From: Trifolium pratense
Taxonomy: Eukaryota; Streptophyta; Magnoliopsida; Fabales; Fabaceae
Length of the DNA: 64,000 nt
Assembly (NCBI RefSeq): GCF_020283565.1
Contig: NC_060064.1
Coordinates: forward strand, 12,172,337-12,236,336
Direction: 5' to 3'
The notes below the pieces were generated by a model. The model made no database searches and was not told the origin of the DNA. It was given only the letters and a program-made list of their open reading frames with translations. A program made the translations under genes and the position numbers. Positions 35,909 to 47,697 of this stretch are shown one piece after another; positions within the stretch are counted from its first letter, which is position 1; each line of letters begins with the position of its first letter.

Positions 35909-36677
35909 TGTTGGGGAGTCCGGAGGAGCTCGGGAGAAATAATGGGCCAATGCTTCAGGACCACACAAGAGAGGGAGACACCACATCCCAACCCAAAACC
36001 TTAAGGTGTTAGGTTAATGAGTCACCTCTCATTTATATCCAACATTCATACCACACATAGTCGATGTGAGACTTAAATACTCACTTGAAACATAACATTC
36101 TCCCCAAAGTGTGAGTTCCCCCACATACTATAGTTGATCCAAACCAGGATCCCCGCCTGCTCCCCCACCAAGCCGAACCTCTATGCTCTGATACCACTGT
36201 TAGGGAGTCCGGAGGAGCTCGGGAGAAACAATGGGTCAATGCTCCAGGACCACACAAGAGAGGGAGATGCCACATCCCAACCCAAAACCTTAAGGTGTTA
36301 GGTTAATGAGTCACCTCTCTTTTAAATCCAACATTCATATCACACATAGTCGATGTGGTACTTAAACACTCACACTTGAAATCCAACATTCTCCCCCAAG
36401 TGTGAGTTCCCCCACATACTATAGTTGATCCAAACCAGGATCCCCTCCTGCTCCCCCACCAAGCCGAACCTAGGCTCTAATACCACTGTTGGGGAGTCCG
36501 GGGGAGCTCGGGAGAAACAATGGGTCAATGCTCCAGGAGCACACAAGAGAGGGAAACGCCACATTCCAACCCAAAACCTTAAGGTGTTAGGTTAATGGGT
36601 CACCTCTTTTATAAATTCAACATTCTTCCCACACATAGTCGATGTAAGACTTAAACACTCACATTTGAAACCCAACG
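35909..36677 (-). mobile_element. Tandem TRIM: three LTRs sharing two internal regions
   Basis: Three near-identical LTR-like units lie at 35909-36097, 36198-36388 and 36487-36677 (189-191 bp). On the minus strand each starts about TGTTGG or TGTTAT and ends ccggactccc(c/t)aaca. Between them are two internal regions of about 100 bp (36098-36197 and 36389-36486). Read on the minus strand, each internal region starts with gtggtatcagagc or its variant (tRNA-iMet primer site, offset by one base) and ends in the purine-rich tttggggagaa / cttgggggagaa (polypurine tract). This is the LTR-internal-LTR-internal-LTR layout of a recombined TRIM. There are no coding frames. A target-site duplication (gtttt-like) is possible but not exact. 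Confidence 0.88.
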
Positions 36678-36699
36678 GTTTTGAAATATTCAATTTTTT

Positions 36700-38766
36700 T
36701 TTTTTCTTTAAAAAATCGTTAAAGAAAACAGAATTAACGTAAGAAAAAAGCTATTTATCACGAATTGGATTATCCCGACTGTTTATCACGACAAGAGGCT
36801 TTGTATTGTAGATAAGTATTTAATTTTATCAACCCACTCATGTATTTTGACAAATCCACAGCCACTATTGTGAGTGACTAACGGTCGTATAGTTAAGAGG
36901 CCAATCCGAATCTTGTTTTTTTTAAGGGACAATTGTGAAATCCAAAATATCTTTAAGGACAATTGAACTAATTAAGCTTTTTTTTATTCAAAGTTTCAAT
37001 CAACTATAGAGGATATTTATGTTTTTCTTCACAAATTCATGTAGGATTATGAGATCAACAAGCTTGAATGTTAGAAGAGAAAGTTGGAATTTTGAGATGG
37101 AAACCCGTATTCAAGGAGATACCTGCACTAAAAAGGTAATTTATCATTCTCTGTAACTCTGATTCGTATGAGGTTAGTTTCTATGGATAGCTAACGAAAT
37201 TTCGGTCGTTTCGACACTAAGTTCACGAATTTAGGACTAATATTGAGCTCTGGTGACGATTTTAAAGTTGAGGGTCTGAAGCGGTGTTTCTGCAGAATTC
37301 TTGTTGGTATAGATCTGCACTTGAACGGTAATAAATGTCTCCTTGTAACTCTAAATTTAGTAGGTTTTGATTCTGTGTGAAACTAACTCAATTACGGTCG
37401 TTTCGGTGCTGGTTCCGTCATTTTTGGAGGAGTAACCAGTTCTGGAGACAATTTCAAAGTTGGAGGTCTGAACCTGAATTATGCAGAAAAATCTGTCACG
37501 GAATTTGCATATGCGAGCGGCACTATCAGATGATTTTGAGCATGCGGAATGACTCGGTGTTGTTATCAATCTCAGGTAGGTTCTTTTAGCAGCTTAACTT
37601 TTAGATTAGTTACCACTTCTAGTCGCCCAAATAAATATGCATGACAACATTAGTTAGATTAGGATAATAGTTTCCCCAATTATATTAATGTATCACAACT
37701 TTAGGGAATTTAGGACTTTAAGGTTTAAATCCCAAAATCATCTCCATTCTACTAATATAATTGATATTGTGTTGTTTATGACCGGAAAAGTCATGGATTG
37801 TAGATGGATATGTTCTTTACAAATACTGCAGAGTGTTGTATTGGCATTCTCGCTTAGCGAGCATCATACTTCGCTAAGCGAGCGTATCAAATTAGAACTC
37901 TGCGGAATTAATAATTTAAATAAAAATAAGCGAGCGTATCAAATTAGAACTCTGCAGAATTAATAATTTAAATAAAAATCCACTCGTTTTATATCCCTGA
38001 CTTATTCTGAAATATTTCGTAAGCAGTGTAATAATATTATGTGATTAGAATGTTTATCACGCTTAGGAATTTAGGTTCAGGAATCATGACAGTTAGATTA
38101 CCCTGGGAAGGTTTTTCTTTTCTTTTGGGCAGGACAACTTAGAACATCAGGTTAGAATATGTCAACCAAAAAATTATATCAGAGGAGTTATTTATTACTC
38201 CATATATGGTTATATTATGTGATTGTGAGCCCAGACGAAACGGACGTACCTTATTATCCAAGTACGCAAACCAGACACTCCAAGATCGGCTTGCCTTGGA
38301 GTGTACCTTGAGACTTAAAACGAACAAGATAATTTACTTTGCGATACACTTTATTTATGTTGTTAAGTTATTTTATGTAAGACTTATGAAAATATGTTAG
38401 AAACTGACATTCAGGTATCCCGGTGTAGTCACCATTAGTTGGGTTGTAGGATCTCACTGAGGCTTAGTAGTCTCATCCCACGTCTATTTTTTTTTCTTTT
38501 CGGATAGACAGGTTGGATGAAGTGTCGTGGCTGAGGATCATGAAGTTCAAGTACTCGAATTACGCTTTGAGCTGATGTCAGAGTTATCTTATATTGTGAA
38601 TAAGATTCAGTTTATTTATGTTTTCAGTTGTTAGCTCAATGCATTTATTCCTTGGATTATTGTAATCCACAATATGTATTTGGACGAATATAATATATAT
38701 TTTTCATCTCGATCCAGTTATGTATACTTCTATTGATATTCTAGACAATCGATATGGGGTGTTACA
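36700..38766. mobile_element. Probable gypsy-like LTR or retroelement remnant
   Basis: Non-coding region with near-repeats such as acggtcgtttcg(a/g)... at about 37203 and 37396, a tandem pair of about 51 bp at 37876-37978 (aagcgagcgtatcaaatta), a tcgcttagcgagc / cgctaagcgagc inverted repeat at 37849-37881, and gtatcccggtgtagtcacc near 38415. It ends tatggggtgttaca at 38766, exactly where a duplicated block (also present at 41517) resumes, which suggests an insertion boundary. The left end is not defined. Confidence 0.45.
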
Positions 38767-39345
38767 ATGAATGTGTTTCTATTTTTTTTTTTTTTGTTAA
38801 ACAAATTGTTACATCTTAATATCGGCCCTTAGATTTATTTTTGCCACTTGTCATATATCTATGCAATGAAAAGGAGGCCATCCAGATGGAGCAAAGCCGC
38901 AAGTGAATACTCTGAAATGCGTCTATTTGTTGTTTTGTGACCCTTATGTGTCGTTTATTTATTTGCAAACTATTTGATTTGCAAAATATTTTCTTCAACT
39001 ATCAGTATCCAAAGGAAAGAGAAAAAACAACCCACGAAGACAAATGAATAAATATCAGCACCGTCAAATTCCATCTTAAATGAAATTAAATAATCATCAA
39101 AAATCAATAAAATAAAGGGCGATGGTCATTAGTAACTTTTAATTATACACCATTTATCTTTACCTAAAGAAAAAATCAAGATTAAAATATTTAACCTCTT
39201 TGTGAAACTTGTTGAACCAACCAACAAGTTTAGGATGATTAGCAAATTGCACAATAGTCTTAGAATATTCTTCGTAGTTCTTGAGCAGATCATTATATCC
39301 ATCGAATTTGTAGTTTTAACTTGCAGAGTATCCTAAAATCATAAA
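38767..39345. repeat. Duplicated block, copy 1
   Basis: Matches 41517-42090 over about 570 bp in the same orientation, including atctatgcaatgaaaa, gccgcaagtgaatact, gtatccaaaggaaagag and gttcttgagcagatcatt. On the minus strand both copies hold a short protein-like frame (YNDLLKNYEEYSKTIVQFAN) without an intact start, probably a gene-exon remnant. Confidence 0.85.
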
Positions 39346-39553
39346 AATCGGAATTAAATTATAAAAAATAATAAAATAAAAAATAAAAAATTTCAACCAA
39401 TATTAATAATGGGAAAAACAATGTTCTTAGAATAACTTTTTTAGACAACTTTCTCTCTCATACTCACCTTGTATTCTTATTTTCTCTCTCCCTTTTTCAC
39501 TCTATTTTTTTTATCCAATAAAAAAAGAGGGGGAAAAAAGGGAAATCGGATAC

Positions 39554-39649
39554 CTCAATAATATCATCTTGTTGGTTAAACAATTGAACGATGATGTTCG
39601 TAGGAGTAGTGTTGAGCTTTTCAATCGTATTTGTTTGTATTTCGTCCAT
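39554..39649 (-). CDS. Possible first exon of an unidentified gene
   Basis: A 32-codon frame starting MDEIQTNTIEKLNTT and ending DDIIE, followed by a plausible donor (gag|gtatcc). A candidate acceptor lies near 39332 (ttttag|gatactctgc), which would join it to the duplicated block. The sequence looks protein-like (no low complexity), but I recognise no family and no complete model can be built. It may be a relic. Confidence 0.3.
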
Positions 39650-40013
39650 TTTTGTTCACCATCGCCTATGCAAACATCAAATTTACTATTAAATATGTAA
39701 ATAAAGTACCCTCAAAATACGATCTTGAAAGAGTAAGCAACATCACTCTTTCAAAAGAAAATAATTCATGTTTGACTCTTAGAGTCGTCTATTTGAAATA
39801 TGATCTTATTGGTAGTCCATTAGCATATCCAAGATGGACAATTGAGACTACTTATTGCTTGCCGAGAGTCTTTTATCTATCTAATCTGCACAAGACAGTA
39901 TAATAAGAGTCTTTTGTATCACTAAAACAAGACGATATCTAACTAGAACAATAACAGTATAATAAGCATTGTTACACAAAACATTTCGTTATAAATGATA
40001 AAAGAATAAAAAA

Positions 40014-41047
40014 GGCAAAATTACACTGCAGGTCCTTTATCTTATTTTTTTGTAACACTTTGATCTTTATCTTTGTTTTGTAACATTTTAGTCCTTTATC
40101 TTTATAAACACGAACAAATTAGTCCTTTATTTAATTTTTTATTAAAAAAATGATGATGTGGCAGGACACATAGGATAAATTTATTTATTTTAATATTTTT
40201 TAATTGAAATGAAAAAAAATTCAGAAAACATGATGAAGGTTCATAACTTCATCATGATGTTCATCACCATATTCAAATTATAAAAAAAAAAAAAAAAGTG
40301 TTCATCATTTTCCAAATTTTTCACCTTGAAACCAATCATTCTTCATATTCTTCACCTTGAAACTCGTGACATCATCAATTCAAACTTATCAGCATCAAAA
40401 TCTAGTATATAATTAAAGAAAAGATTTTTAGAACCCAAAGAAACCCAACTCGAATTCATCATAAATATAAAATCCAGAAAAATCTCAAAGGACATAAACA
40501 TCAAAACACAAATTTAAGATATTTTTGGGTGTAATTTTTTCTTGGTTTCATTTGTTGTTGTTGTTGGTTCATAATTATGTGTTTCTTATGAATGAGAAAG
40601 AAAAGATTTTGGGTTAACTTTTTCTAAGTTTTAGATGAATAATTTGGTTGTTGTTGATGAATTTCTCAGTTTTGAATTTTGAGGTTGATGAATCTTTGGA
40701 TTGAGTAGTTAATTTTGGATTGGTAAATTATTTCTAAATAAATTATGTTTTTAAAAAATCAATATTCAGTTATTTATTTATTTATTTGAAGATGGGATGA
40801 ATATGATGAAGATGATGAACCTTCATCATATTTTATGGAAAGTTTTGCATTTCAATTAAAAAATATTTGCAATAAATAAATTTATCCTATGTGTCCGGCC
40901 ATATCATCATTTTTTTAATAAAAAATTAAATAAAGGACTAATTTGTTAGTGCTTATAAAGATAAAGGACTGAAATGTTACAAAACAAAGATAAAGGACCA
41001 AAGTGTTACAAAAAAATAAGATAAAGGACATGCGGTGTAATTTTGCC
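40014..41047. mobile_element. Non-autonomous MULE with about 240-bp inverted repeats
   Basis: The left arm (ggcaaaattacactgcaggtcc) and right arm (complement ggcaaaattacaccgcatgtcc) stay alignable for roughly 240 bp, through caaattagtcctttatttaa, gtcctttatctttataa and the catcatgatg-type interior. Flanks aataaaaaa (40005-40013) and aataataaa (41048-41056) fit a 9-bp target-site duplication with one mismatch, as expected for Mutator-like elements. The central part has no transposase. Confidence 0.88.
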
Positions 41048-41399
41048 AATAATAAATAAATAAATAAAGTGTCTTCTATCTATGTAATTAACACAACAAT
41101 GAGGAAAAATTAACTAACCAACTAATTATAAATGATAAAAAAAATGAGTCTTCTATCCATATAATTTACACACACAACATAAAAAAAAAAAAAAAGAGTT
41201 TCGCCAATTGTTTAATTAGTCAAAGAAGAGAACAAAGAAGAAGGAGAAAAAAATGAATGAAACGTAAGGAATGACAGAGAAGCATGAAGTTGAAGCCTAC
41301 CCTTCTTTTTACTTTGAATAGACAGATCAAAACAGGACATTATGAATGAATATCAATAAATAAAAGTTTCAGATTTTGATTGATCTAGCAGAGAAATAG

Positions 41400-41516
41400 C
41401 TTAATTACGAGCTACGAACAAGACTGGCGGATGAGAACAAGGAGGAGGAGGAGGCGAATAAGGAGGACGGACGGACGCGCTTAGGGTTTTGATCTGTATT
41501 GAAGAGGAGGAAGGAA
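41400..41516. other. GA-rich patch, possible old 5' leader
   Basis: Contains aaggaggaggaggaggcg and agggttttgatc. On the minus strand it reads like a CT-rich plant 5' UTR (aaaccctaagcgcg). It lies at the left edge of duplicated block copy 2, so it may be the original promoter side of the broken gene. Confidence 0.3.
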
Positions 41517-42090
41517 GATGAATGCGTTTTTATTTTTTTTTGTTTAAACAAATTGTTACCTTTTAATATCAACACTTATTATTTTTGTCAGTTGTCATAT
41601 ATCTATGCAATGAAAATGAGTAAAAGAAGCTCATACAAATGGAGCAACGCCGCAAGTGAATACTATGAAATGAGTCTGTTTGTTGTTTTGTGACCCTTGT
41701 GTGCCGTTTATTTAATTTGCAAAATATTTTCTTCAGCTACAAGTATCCAAAGGAAAGAGAAAAAACAACTCACGAAGACAAATGAATAAATATCAGCACC
41801 GTCAAATTCCATCTTAAATGAAGTTAAATAATCATCAAAAATCTATAAAATAAAGGGCGATGGTCATTAGTAAATTTTAATTATACACCATTTATCTTTA
41901 ACTAAAGAAAAAATCAAGATTAAAAGATTAAACCTCTTTGTGAAACTTGTTCAACCAACCAACAAGTTTACGATGATTAGCAAGTTGCACAATAGTCTTA
42001 GAATATTCTTCGTAGTTCTTGACCAGATCATTATATCCATCGAATTTGTAGTTTTAACTTGCAGAGTATCCTAAAATCATAAAATCGGAA
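41517..42090. repeat. Duplicated block, copy 2
   Basis: Second copy of 38767-39345. Base changes and small indels have accumulated, and the minus-strand protein-like frame has several amino-acid changes between copies (for example P to R, F to L). The two blocks flank the MULE at 40014. Confidence 0.85.
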
Positions 42091-42425
42091 TTAAATTAAA
42101 AAAAAAAAAATTTAAGGTTTCAACGTTGGTCCTATATAATATGGCCACTATCATGAGTTCTCAACATGGTTTCAAAATTTAAGGTGCATAAAACCATAAC
42201 CGAAGTACCACAACAATCAACAAATGTCCCACCTTCAAATCATGCAACGATCAACATTTACCCATGACTAATCCATTATTTAAATTCATGCTCAAACACT
42301 TGAATTTGTAAAATCTTTCTCATGAGAAAATATTGATGAAAACTTTCAAAATCTTTCCAAGGATTATTAACTATTCTAAAATGATTTTGACAATAAGCTT
42401 TTATGAGAAGTTTTTTAAGTTACAA

Positions 42426-42602
42426 GAATAATGCTAGCAACAGACTCTTTAACAAACACACTCTTTTATTGGTTGAAATTCACATGAGTCCCATAAAAAA
42501 ATGTGGACCCATATAACTTTTATGGGATCCATATAAAATTTAATCAATAGAAGAGAGTGTGTTAGAGTGTGTTTGTTAAAGAGTGTGTTGCTAGCACTCC
42601 TC
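42426..42602. mobile_element. MITE, tgctagcaa family, copy 2, with 10-bp TSD
   Basis: Flanked by perfect taagttacaa on both sides (42416-42425 and 42603-42612). The left arm (tgctagcaacagactctttaac) pairs with the right arm (gttaaagagtgtgttgctagca). It is 177 bp with no coding frame. The central gggtccacat/atgggatcc phrases resemble the copy in BPM intron 1. Confidence 0.9.
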
Positions 42603-42654
42603 TAAGTTACAATTTTTTTTTATTGATAGACAAATGACAAACTGATTGAAAACT

Positions 42655-43300
42655 CACACACATAAAGTGGAGTGGCCAGGGTTCGAACCCTAGTCCTAAC
42701 TAGAACTTTGACCCGTGCGGTGCAAGGGTCTAATTAGCCTAATATGTAACAAAAAATTGTAATATTAAAAGCTATTTTAAAAAAACTTTATTGTAAGCAA
42801 ATGATGCGGGTTGAATTGCCACTGTAGACAAATTAATTTTATTTATTTATTTAAAACTGCAATAAAAAGAGAGTGAAAATGAGCGGGAAAAAGATTAGGT
42901 TTAGAGTTAGCTTATCGGAATGAATTTAGAATACAAGAGATAAGAGATATACGACACTAGCAATTTCAACATTTCTGCAGGTTAAGTTAGGATTTGTCCA
43001 CTTTTTAAGCTACAATTTAAATCCCTTTATGTTTAGTTTTCTCATTTTCATTTATTATTATTTTAAAAAATAAACCACTGTATATATCTAATGAGAATTT
43101 AATTAGAAAATAAATAAATAAGGAGTCTCATTCAATCAATCATCCTTCCAACTTCCAGTTGCTGCTAAAGCCAAAAAAAAGATAGATATTTGAGCGGCAA
43201 AAGGAACAACAGCATCAATTAACACAAAGACAAAAGAAAAACAACAAACATAAAAGGTGGCGCGTGTGAATCACATTACTACTACTACTTACGTTTCTGT
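42655..43300. other. PGRL upstream region
   Basis: Begins with a short tRNA-like B-box (ggttcgaaccc in a palindromic setting at 42680-42693), probably SINE debris, then AT-rich spacer. A canonical TATA box is not obvious close to the start codon at 43309. Confidence 0.35.
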
Positions 43301-43308
43301 TTGTGTCG

Positions 43309-45648
43309 ATGGCTACCACCTCTAACGTCATCCATACCAAGCTTCTAGAATTACCAAGAACCAACCACCACTCCCGGATCTCATTCTCCGCCAGCAACCA
43401 CCACCGTGTCTCTGCAACAACCTCCGCCGAGGGACCTTCCTGTATCTTCGTTGGCCCTCTCGAAACAGCCAATAAAGAAACCCTCGAAGCTCTCTATTGC
43501 CAAGTAATTACTACTTCCAAATTAATTCATTTTGTGCATTTTCTTACTTTCAATTACCACTGATTGATTTTAACATGATGATCAGTGATTCTTTGCTTTT
43601 TTTTTTTGCTACAGGCACGTGATGCTTATTATAGCGGTGAGCCTTTGATACTTGATGACATGTTTGATAGACTAGAGGTATCAATCTTCCTTTACTATTT
43701 ATTCACGGCATGTTTGGATTGACTTATTTGAGCTTACATTTGGACACAGGCACGTGAGCCTTTTTGTATTGACGAACTTATGAAAACAACTTATAGCTTA
43801 TACGAAACAATGCAACTTTTTATTTCTTTGTCTTGTTATATAAATAGCTTATACATAAGCGTTTATCGGTTTATCCTATAAGCTGCAAATTAAGCTGTTT
43901 ATCCAAACATGGTCTTAATTTATTCATTATTCAGGATATATAATTTAGTTCTTAACTTGTAAATGTTAATGTAATGTTTTTCCCCTATGGAAACAGTTAA
44001 AGCTAAGATGGTTTGGTTCAAAGTCAGTTGTCAAGTATCCTCGATGCAGTATCAGGAGGCAATCAACATACGCTGATGCTGAGGTAATTTCTCGACTCTT
44101 TATGTGCCTGAGAATGTTAGGTTTCTGTGCAATATATGATCATTATGATGTATTCTATTCGGTGTCTGTAGTTGCTACATATCTAGGGGATATATGGAAA
44201 AGCTTGTCTATGTTTACAGTTTATCTTATCTCACGAAATACTAATAATTTGAATTAGTATTTGAATACATTTATACAAATAACTTATGACATGTCTATAA
44301 GTTGTTTTTAGTTTATTTCAATGTACTCCCTATAGTAGCATATGAATATGCACTTAATTAAGCTCTTTAAAAGAGTATATTGAGTAATCACCTAACTAAG
44401 TCATTTAACCAAAAGCATGAGCATCCTCAGTAAGGCAGGGAGATAATTTTTTCTACTCTCATCTGTCTTTTTTCTTGGTTTCTTTACTATATAATATTGA
44501 GTGATTTGCTCTTAACTTTAAGGCAGGAAGATCTGTCTATGGTTCTTGCATTAGCTAGCACATGGACCGTGTTCCTTGCATTTGGAAGTTTAGCGTGTCT
44601 TGGGCCTATATCATACACCGTTGGGATGGCTTATCAAAATGCATTCGATTCAGGATTATCATATAGAAGCCAGGCATCTGCATTCGAGTTTCTGGCATTA
44701 GTGAATAGCATTTTGTTCATTGTGCTGGGATTTGTCATCGGGTACCCAGTTGCGTCAGCTTCAGGTAACAATTTTTGCTGTTATTTCTCTTCACTATTTG
44801 ATGCTTTAATTTCCAAATTTGTACTCAAAGTCAAAACAACATCTGAACTTAACTCAAATGCCAGACCCTTATATTTGAGAACTTTGGTTCAGTTGGTTGG
44901 AGAGTTTTCTTTCTGTAGCCTAAAAAAAATAATCAATCATTCCTCACATTGCCTCTACTTATGTATATGTAATTTATTAAATATCAATTTGTACAGTTAA
45001 GGTACTTCATGGCCTATGGAGGAATGATTTGGCAGCACTAAGAGGTGCATGCCCAAATTGTGGAGAGGAGGTTAGTCAGTGAGATATAAACCTTTTGTTC
45101 CTTTTCCATCTTATTCTCACTCAATTGGTATTTGTATCTGTCCAGCTTGAGAGGCGCATATAACACTTAACTCGAGCATAATGGTTTGGATTGATTTTCA
45201 CTCAGGTATTTGCATTTGTGCGAATGGACCGGAATGTTGACTCACCTCACAGAACAGATTGTCATGTGTGTGAATGCTTATTAGAATTTCGCACCAACGT
45301 GAAGGTAATGATGTGTAGATTTTATTGACATTTTGCAAAATATCTGTTTGTATAACTAGACTGCTATTTATTCCATTTAATCGGCGAAAATTGTAAATGA
45401 CTATACCGAATTTTGGCAATCCATTTTAATGACGAGTACAGAGAGATGATATTTGTTTCATCCCTCTTTTTCTCCTACCATCCAAAACAAAACAATGTAA
45501 CCCTCTAAAAGATGATCCTGATATTTGCTTGACATGTCGTGTTATCAATTTTCAGCGATCAGTTTCAAGATTTGGTAGACAGTGGGTTTATGGGCGTATT
45601 TACCTTGTTTCACCGAGAGGCAGATCCCGACGCCAAAGACAACTGTAA
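43309..45648 (+). CDS. PGR5-like protein (PGRL1/PGRL2 family), chloroplast
   Basis: PGRL1 is a thylakoid membrane protein that works with PGR5 in antimycin-sensitive cyclic electron flow around photosystem I; PGRL2 is a regulatory paralogue. Seven exons: 43309-43503, 43615-43677, 43997-44083, 44527-44764, 44997-45070, 45206-45304 and 45556-45648; GT-AG, phases agree, 849 nt, 282 aa. The N-terminus (about 40 residues) is Ser/Thr/His-rich, typical of a transit peptide. Family landmarks: CIFVGPLETANKETLEALY, ARDAYYSGEPLILDDMFDRL, LRWFGSKSVVKYPRCS, two membrane segments (LALASTWTVFLAFGSLACL and LVNSILFIVLGFVIGYPVA), then GLWRNDLAALRGACPNCGEE and CHVCECLLEFRTNVK, whose four Cys form the metal/redox site. 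Divergence between the membrane segments leaves PGRL1 versus PGRL2 open. Intron 2 carries a MITE. Confidence 0.92.
43708..43915. mobile_element. MITE in PGRL intron 2
   Basis: Starts ggcatgtttggattgac; ends gtttatccaaacatggtc, an imperfect inverted repeat. Repeats of agctta/taagct fill the interior. The same family start appears at 1457 in the RPP30 gene. Confidence 0.6.
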
Positions 45649-46248
45649 ATTTCCTTCCCAGCATTTGTTACTTGCTTCAGCAATTGTCAATAGCAAGGAT
45701 CTGAATACCCATAATATTTTTTCAACACAAACCAATTTGGTATTGTGCAAGTTTTTGGAGGTGAAATTTGATATGTAGACTTTTTTTTACATTTTTCGTT
45801 TGATATCAGATCTTAAGTAGAATTTCCAGGTTTATTTGATACTATTACATCATATAGAATTTCTAAGAATATTGAATTCTCATGTAAGGCAGAAATTGTA
45901 ACAGATTTTTCACTGGATCATTATGGAAATGCTTTTGTAGTTAGTACTTCGGAATTGTTTGATTCGACTAGCTGGTCACAATAGAACATAGTCACATGCA
46001 ATTAATATCTCAAAACGGTCTGATTAAAATTGGACAATACAAATCATAAAGCAAATTTAATTATTTATTATATATAAAATTTGAGATTAAAATTTAAACC
46101 AACATATTTTTATTCAATCTTAATTAAACAATCTCAATTTTTCAAATTGCATGACTACATTGAATTTTGACCGCATGAAAATTAATTCCTATTTTCTTCT
46201 CCAATATCTACAGTATACAAATTATTTATAAATAAATAATGAAATTTT
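45649..46248. other. PGRL 3' UTR and spacer
   Basis: Contains the 3' UTR and AT-rich spacer. The plus ORF at 45539-45778 is the last PGRL exon read in another frame. Nothing else is recognised before the SINE. Confidence 0.45.
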
Positions 46249-46391
46249 CACCACCAGTTGAATCTAGTTCGGGGGTCAGTTCTGGCATCAAGTGGTTCCA
46301 GCCCCCTCCCGATTGCAGTTGCAGGGAATCGAACCGCAGTCCTCCCTACCAAGTTCAGCGCCAATCACCACTGAACCAACTAGTGATTGTT
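46249..46391 (-). mobile_element. tRNA-derived SINE, copy 2, with perfect TSD
   Basis: About 143 bp, flanked by the identical 17-bp sequence ataaataatgaaatttt (46232-46248 and 46392-46408). On the minus strand it has an A-box-like gttcagtggtgattggc and a B-box-like cggttcgattccc, and ends with the tctagattcaactggtgg type tail. Same family as 23206-23355 and the fragment at 15088. Confidence 0.92.
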
Positions 46392-46408
46392 ATAAATAAT
46401 GAAATTTT

Positions 46409-47150
46409 GCATAAGATTATTATTTCCTCAATTTTGTTTCCAACTTGAGATAATTCATTCTCCTAATCTCTATCCCTATTTTCTTCTCAAAAAAACCAGT
46501 GAGTGACATAGGATTTGACCAATATAGTACTATTACTGCCATATACATACTCACTATACTTACCATAGTTAAACTTTATTACCGCCATAGTACTCTTAAA
46601 AGTTACCCTAGTTAATTCTTACCTTGACCATAGTTACTCTTTACGCATACTACCTACAGTTTGTTACCTTGAGTAGTGTCAGTATTTGTAACAAACTTCA
46701 CACACAAACTTCAGAGGAAAAAATTTGAAAACCAGAGAGAAATCATGAACCATGGAAACCAGGTTCTTCTCTTCTTCTTTTTGTTCATATTTTTCTCTGA
46801 AAATGCATTTTGGTTCCTTTTTATCCTTTTCCTTAGCATAAATTAAGCGATCATCACTTGTTTCAACACACACACCATAAATGGTTATGAATTTTTAATG
46901 GATTTCGGTATAAAACGAAAGTTTCATCTTTCTCCGGCTAAGATTTTGTTACTAGAAGTTTCATTTTAGATTTTTAGCGTACTTTGATTTTGCTAGTAGA
47001 AGTCTCATTTCGGTAAACAGTGTTGTGGCTTCAATATTTAAAAATTGTGCATTCAATATTTAAAAGTATAAAAACTTATTTTTTTTAATATTAACTTATC
47101 ATTAATTTTTGTAGAGATTAAATTGATAGTAAGTTGTAAAAGACCATGAT
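46409..47150. other. Spacer with degenerate short repeats
   Basis: A stretch at 46510-46690 repeats variants of taccatagt/ttaccgccatagta. The minus ORF 46679-46873 is Lys/Glu-rich and has no known domain. An upstream non-coding exon of the RNase H-like gene could lie here, because its first coding exon is preceded by a good acceptor, but I cannot place it. Confidence 0.35.
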
Positions 47151-47153
47151 TTA

Positions 47154-47492
47154 GGTCCGTTTGTTTCAGATTTTCCAACAAAAAATATCTTCTTTTTTTT
47201 TTTTTATAAAAAAATCACCTCTTTTTTTATGTTACTTGTGTTTGTACCAGATTTTTTTAACATGAAAAAAATCATTTTAGTAAAAACATCATTTTTTTTC
47301 TTCAAAATGAAAAGCTATTTTCAATAGCTTTCTTCAAAATCTATTTCTTTTTAAAACCATTTTCTAAAAAAATAGATTTTTGTGATCGTAAACAAACGGA
47401 AAATAGCTTTAGATTTTCTTCAAAATCTCTAAAAAAAATCTAATTTTTTTTTAAAAAAAATCAATTTTTTTAAAGCTTAAACAAATGCACCC
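47154..47492. mobile_element. MITE with TTA flanks upstream of the RNase H-like gene
   Basis: Starts ggtccgtttgtttcag and ends gcttaaacaaatgcaccc, with tta on both sides (47151-47153 and 47493-47495), the duplication size used by PIF/Harbinger elements. The interior is A/T tracts with inverted aaaatagattt/aaaatcta phrases. It seems to have inserted into an older AT-rich repeat that continues on both sides. Confidence 0.65.
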
Positions 47493-47697
47493 TTAATTGA
47501 TAGTAAATAGTTAAATATAAGGATCAAATTGATATTTTAATAGAGTCTAAAACTTTTTTGAAATATTCATAACATTTGAAAATATTTGACAGAATTAAGG
47601 ACTAATTTGATAGTTTCACATAAAACTTATTAGAGATTTGAGTGTGTTCATTATTTTCAGTTTGATTGATTTATCTGACTTTTTCTATCTTGTCCAG

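Noticed and set aside
36081..36564. Two similar 64-codon minus ORFs
   Set aside because: They lie in the internal/LTR parts of the tandem TRIM and are similar only because the DNA is repeated.
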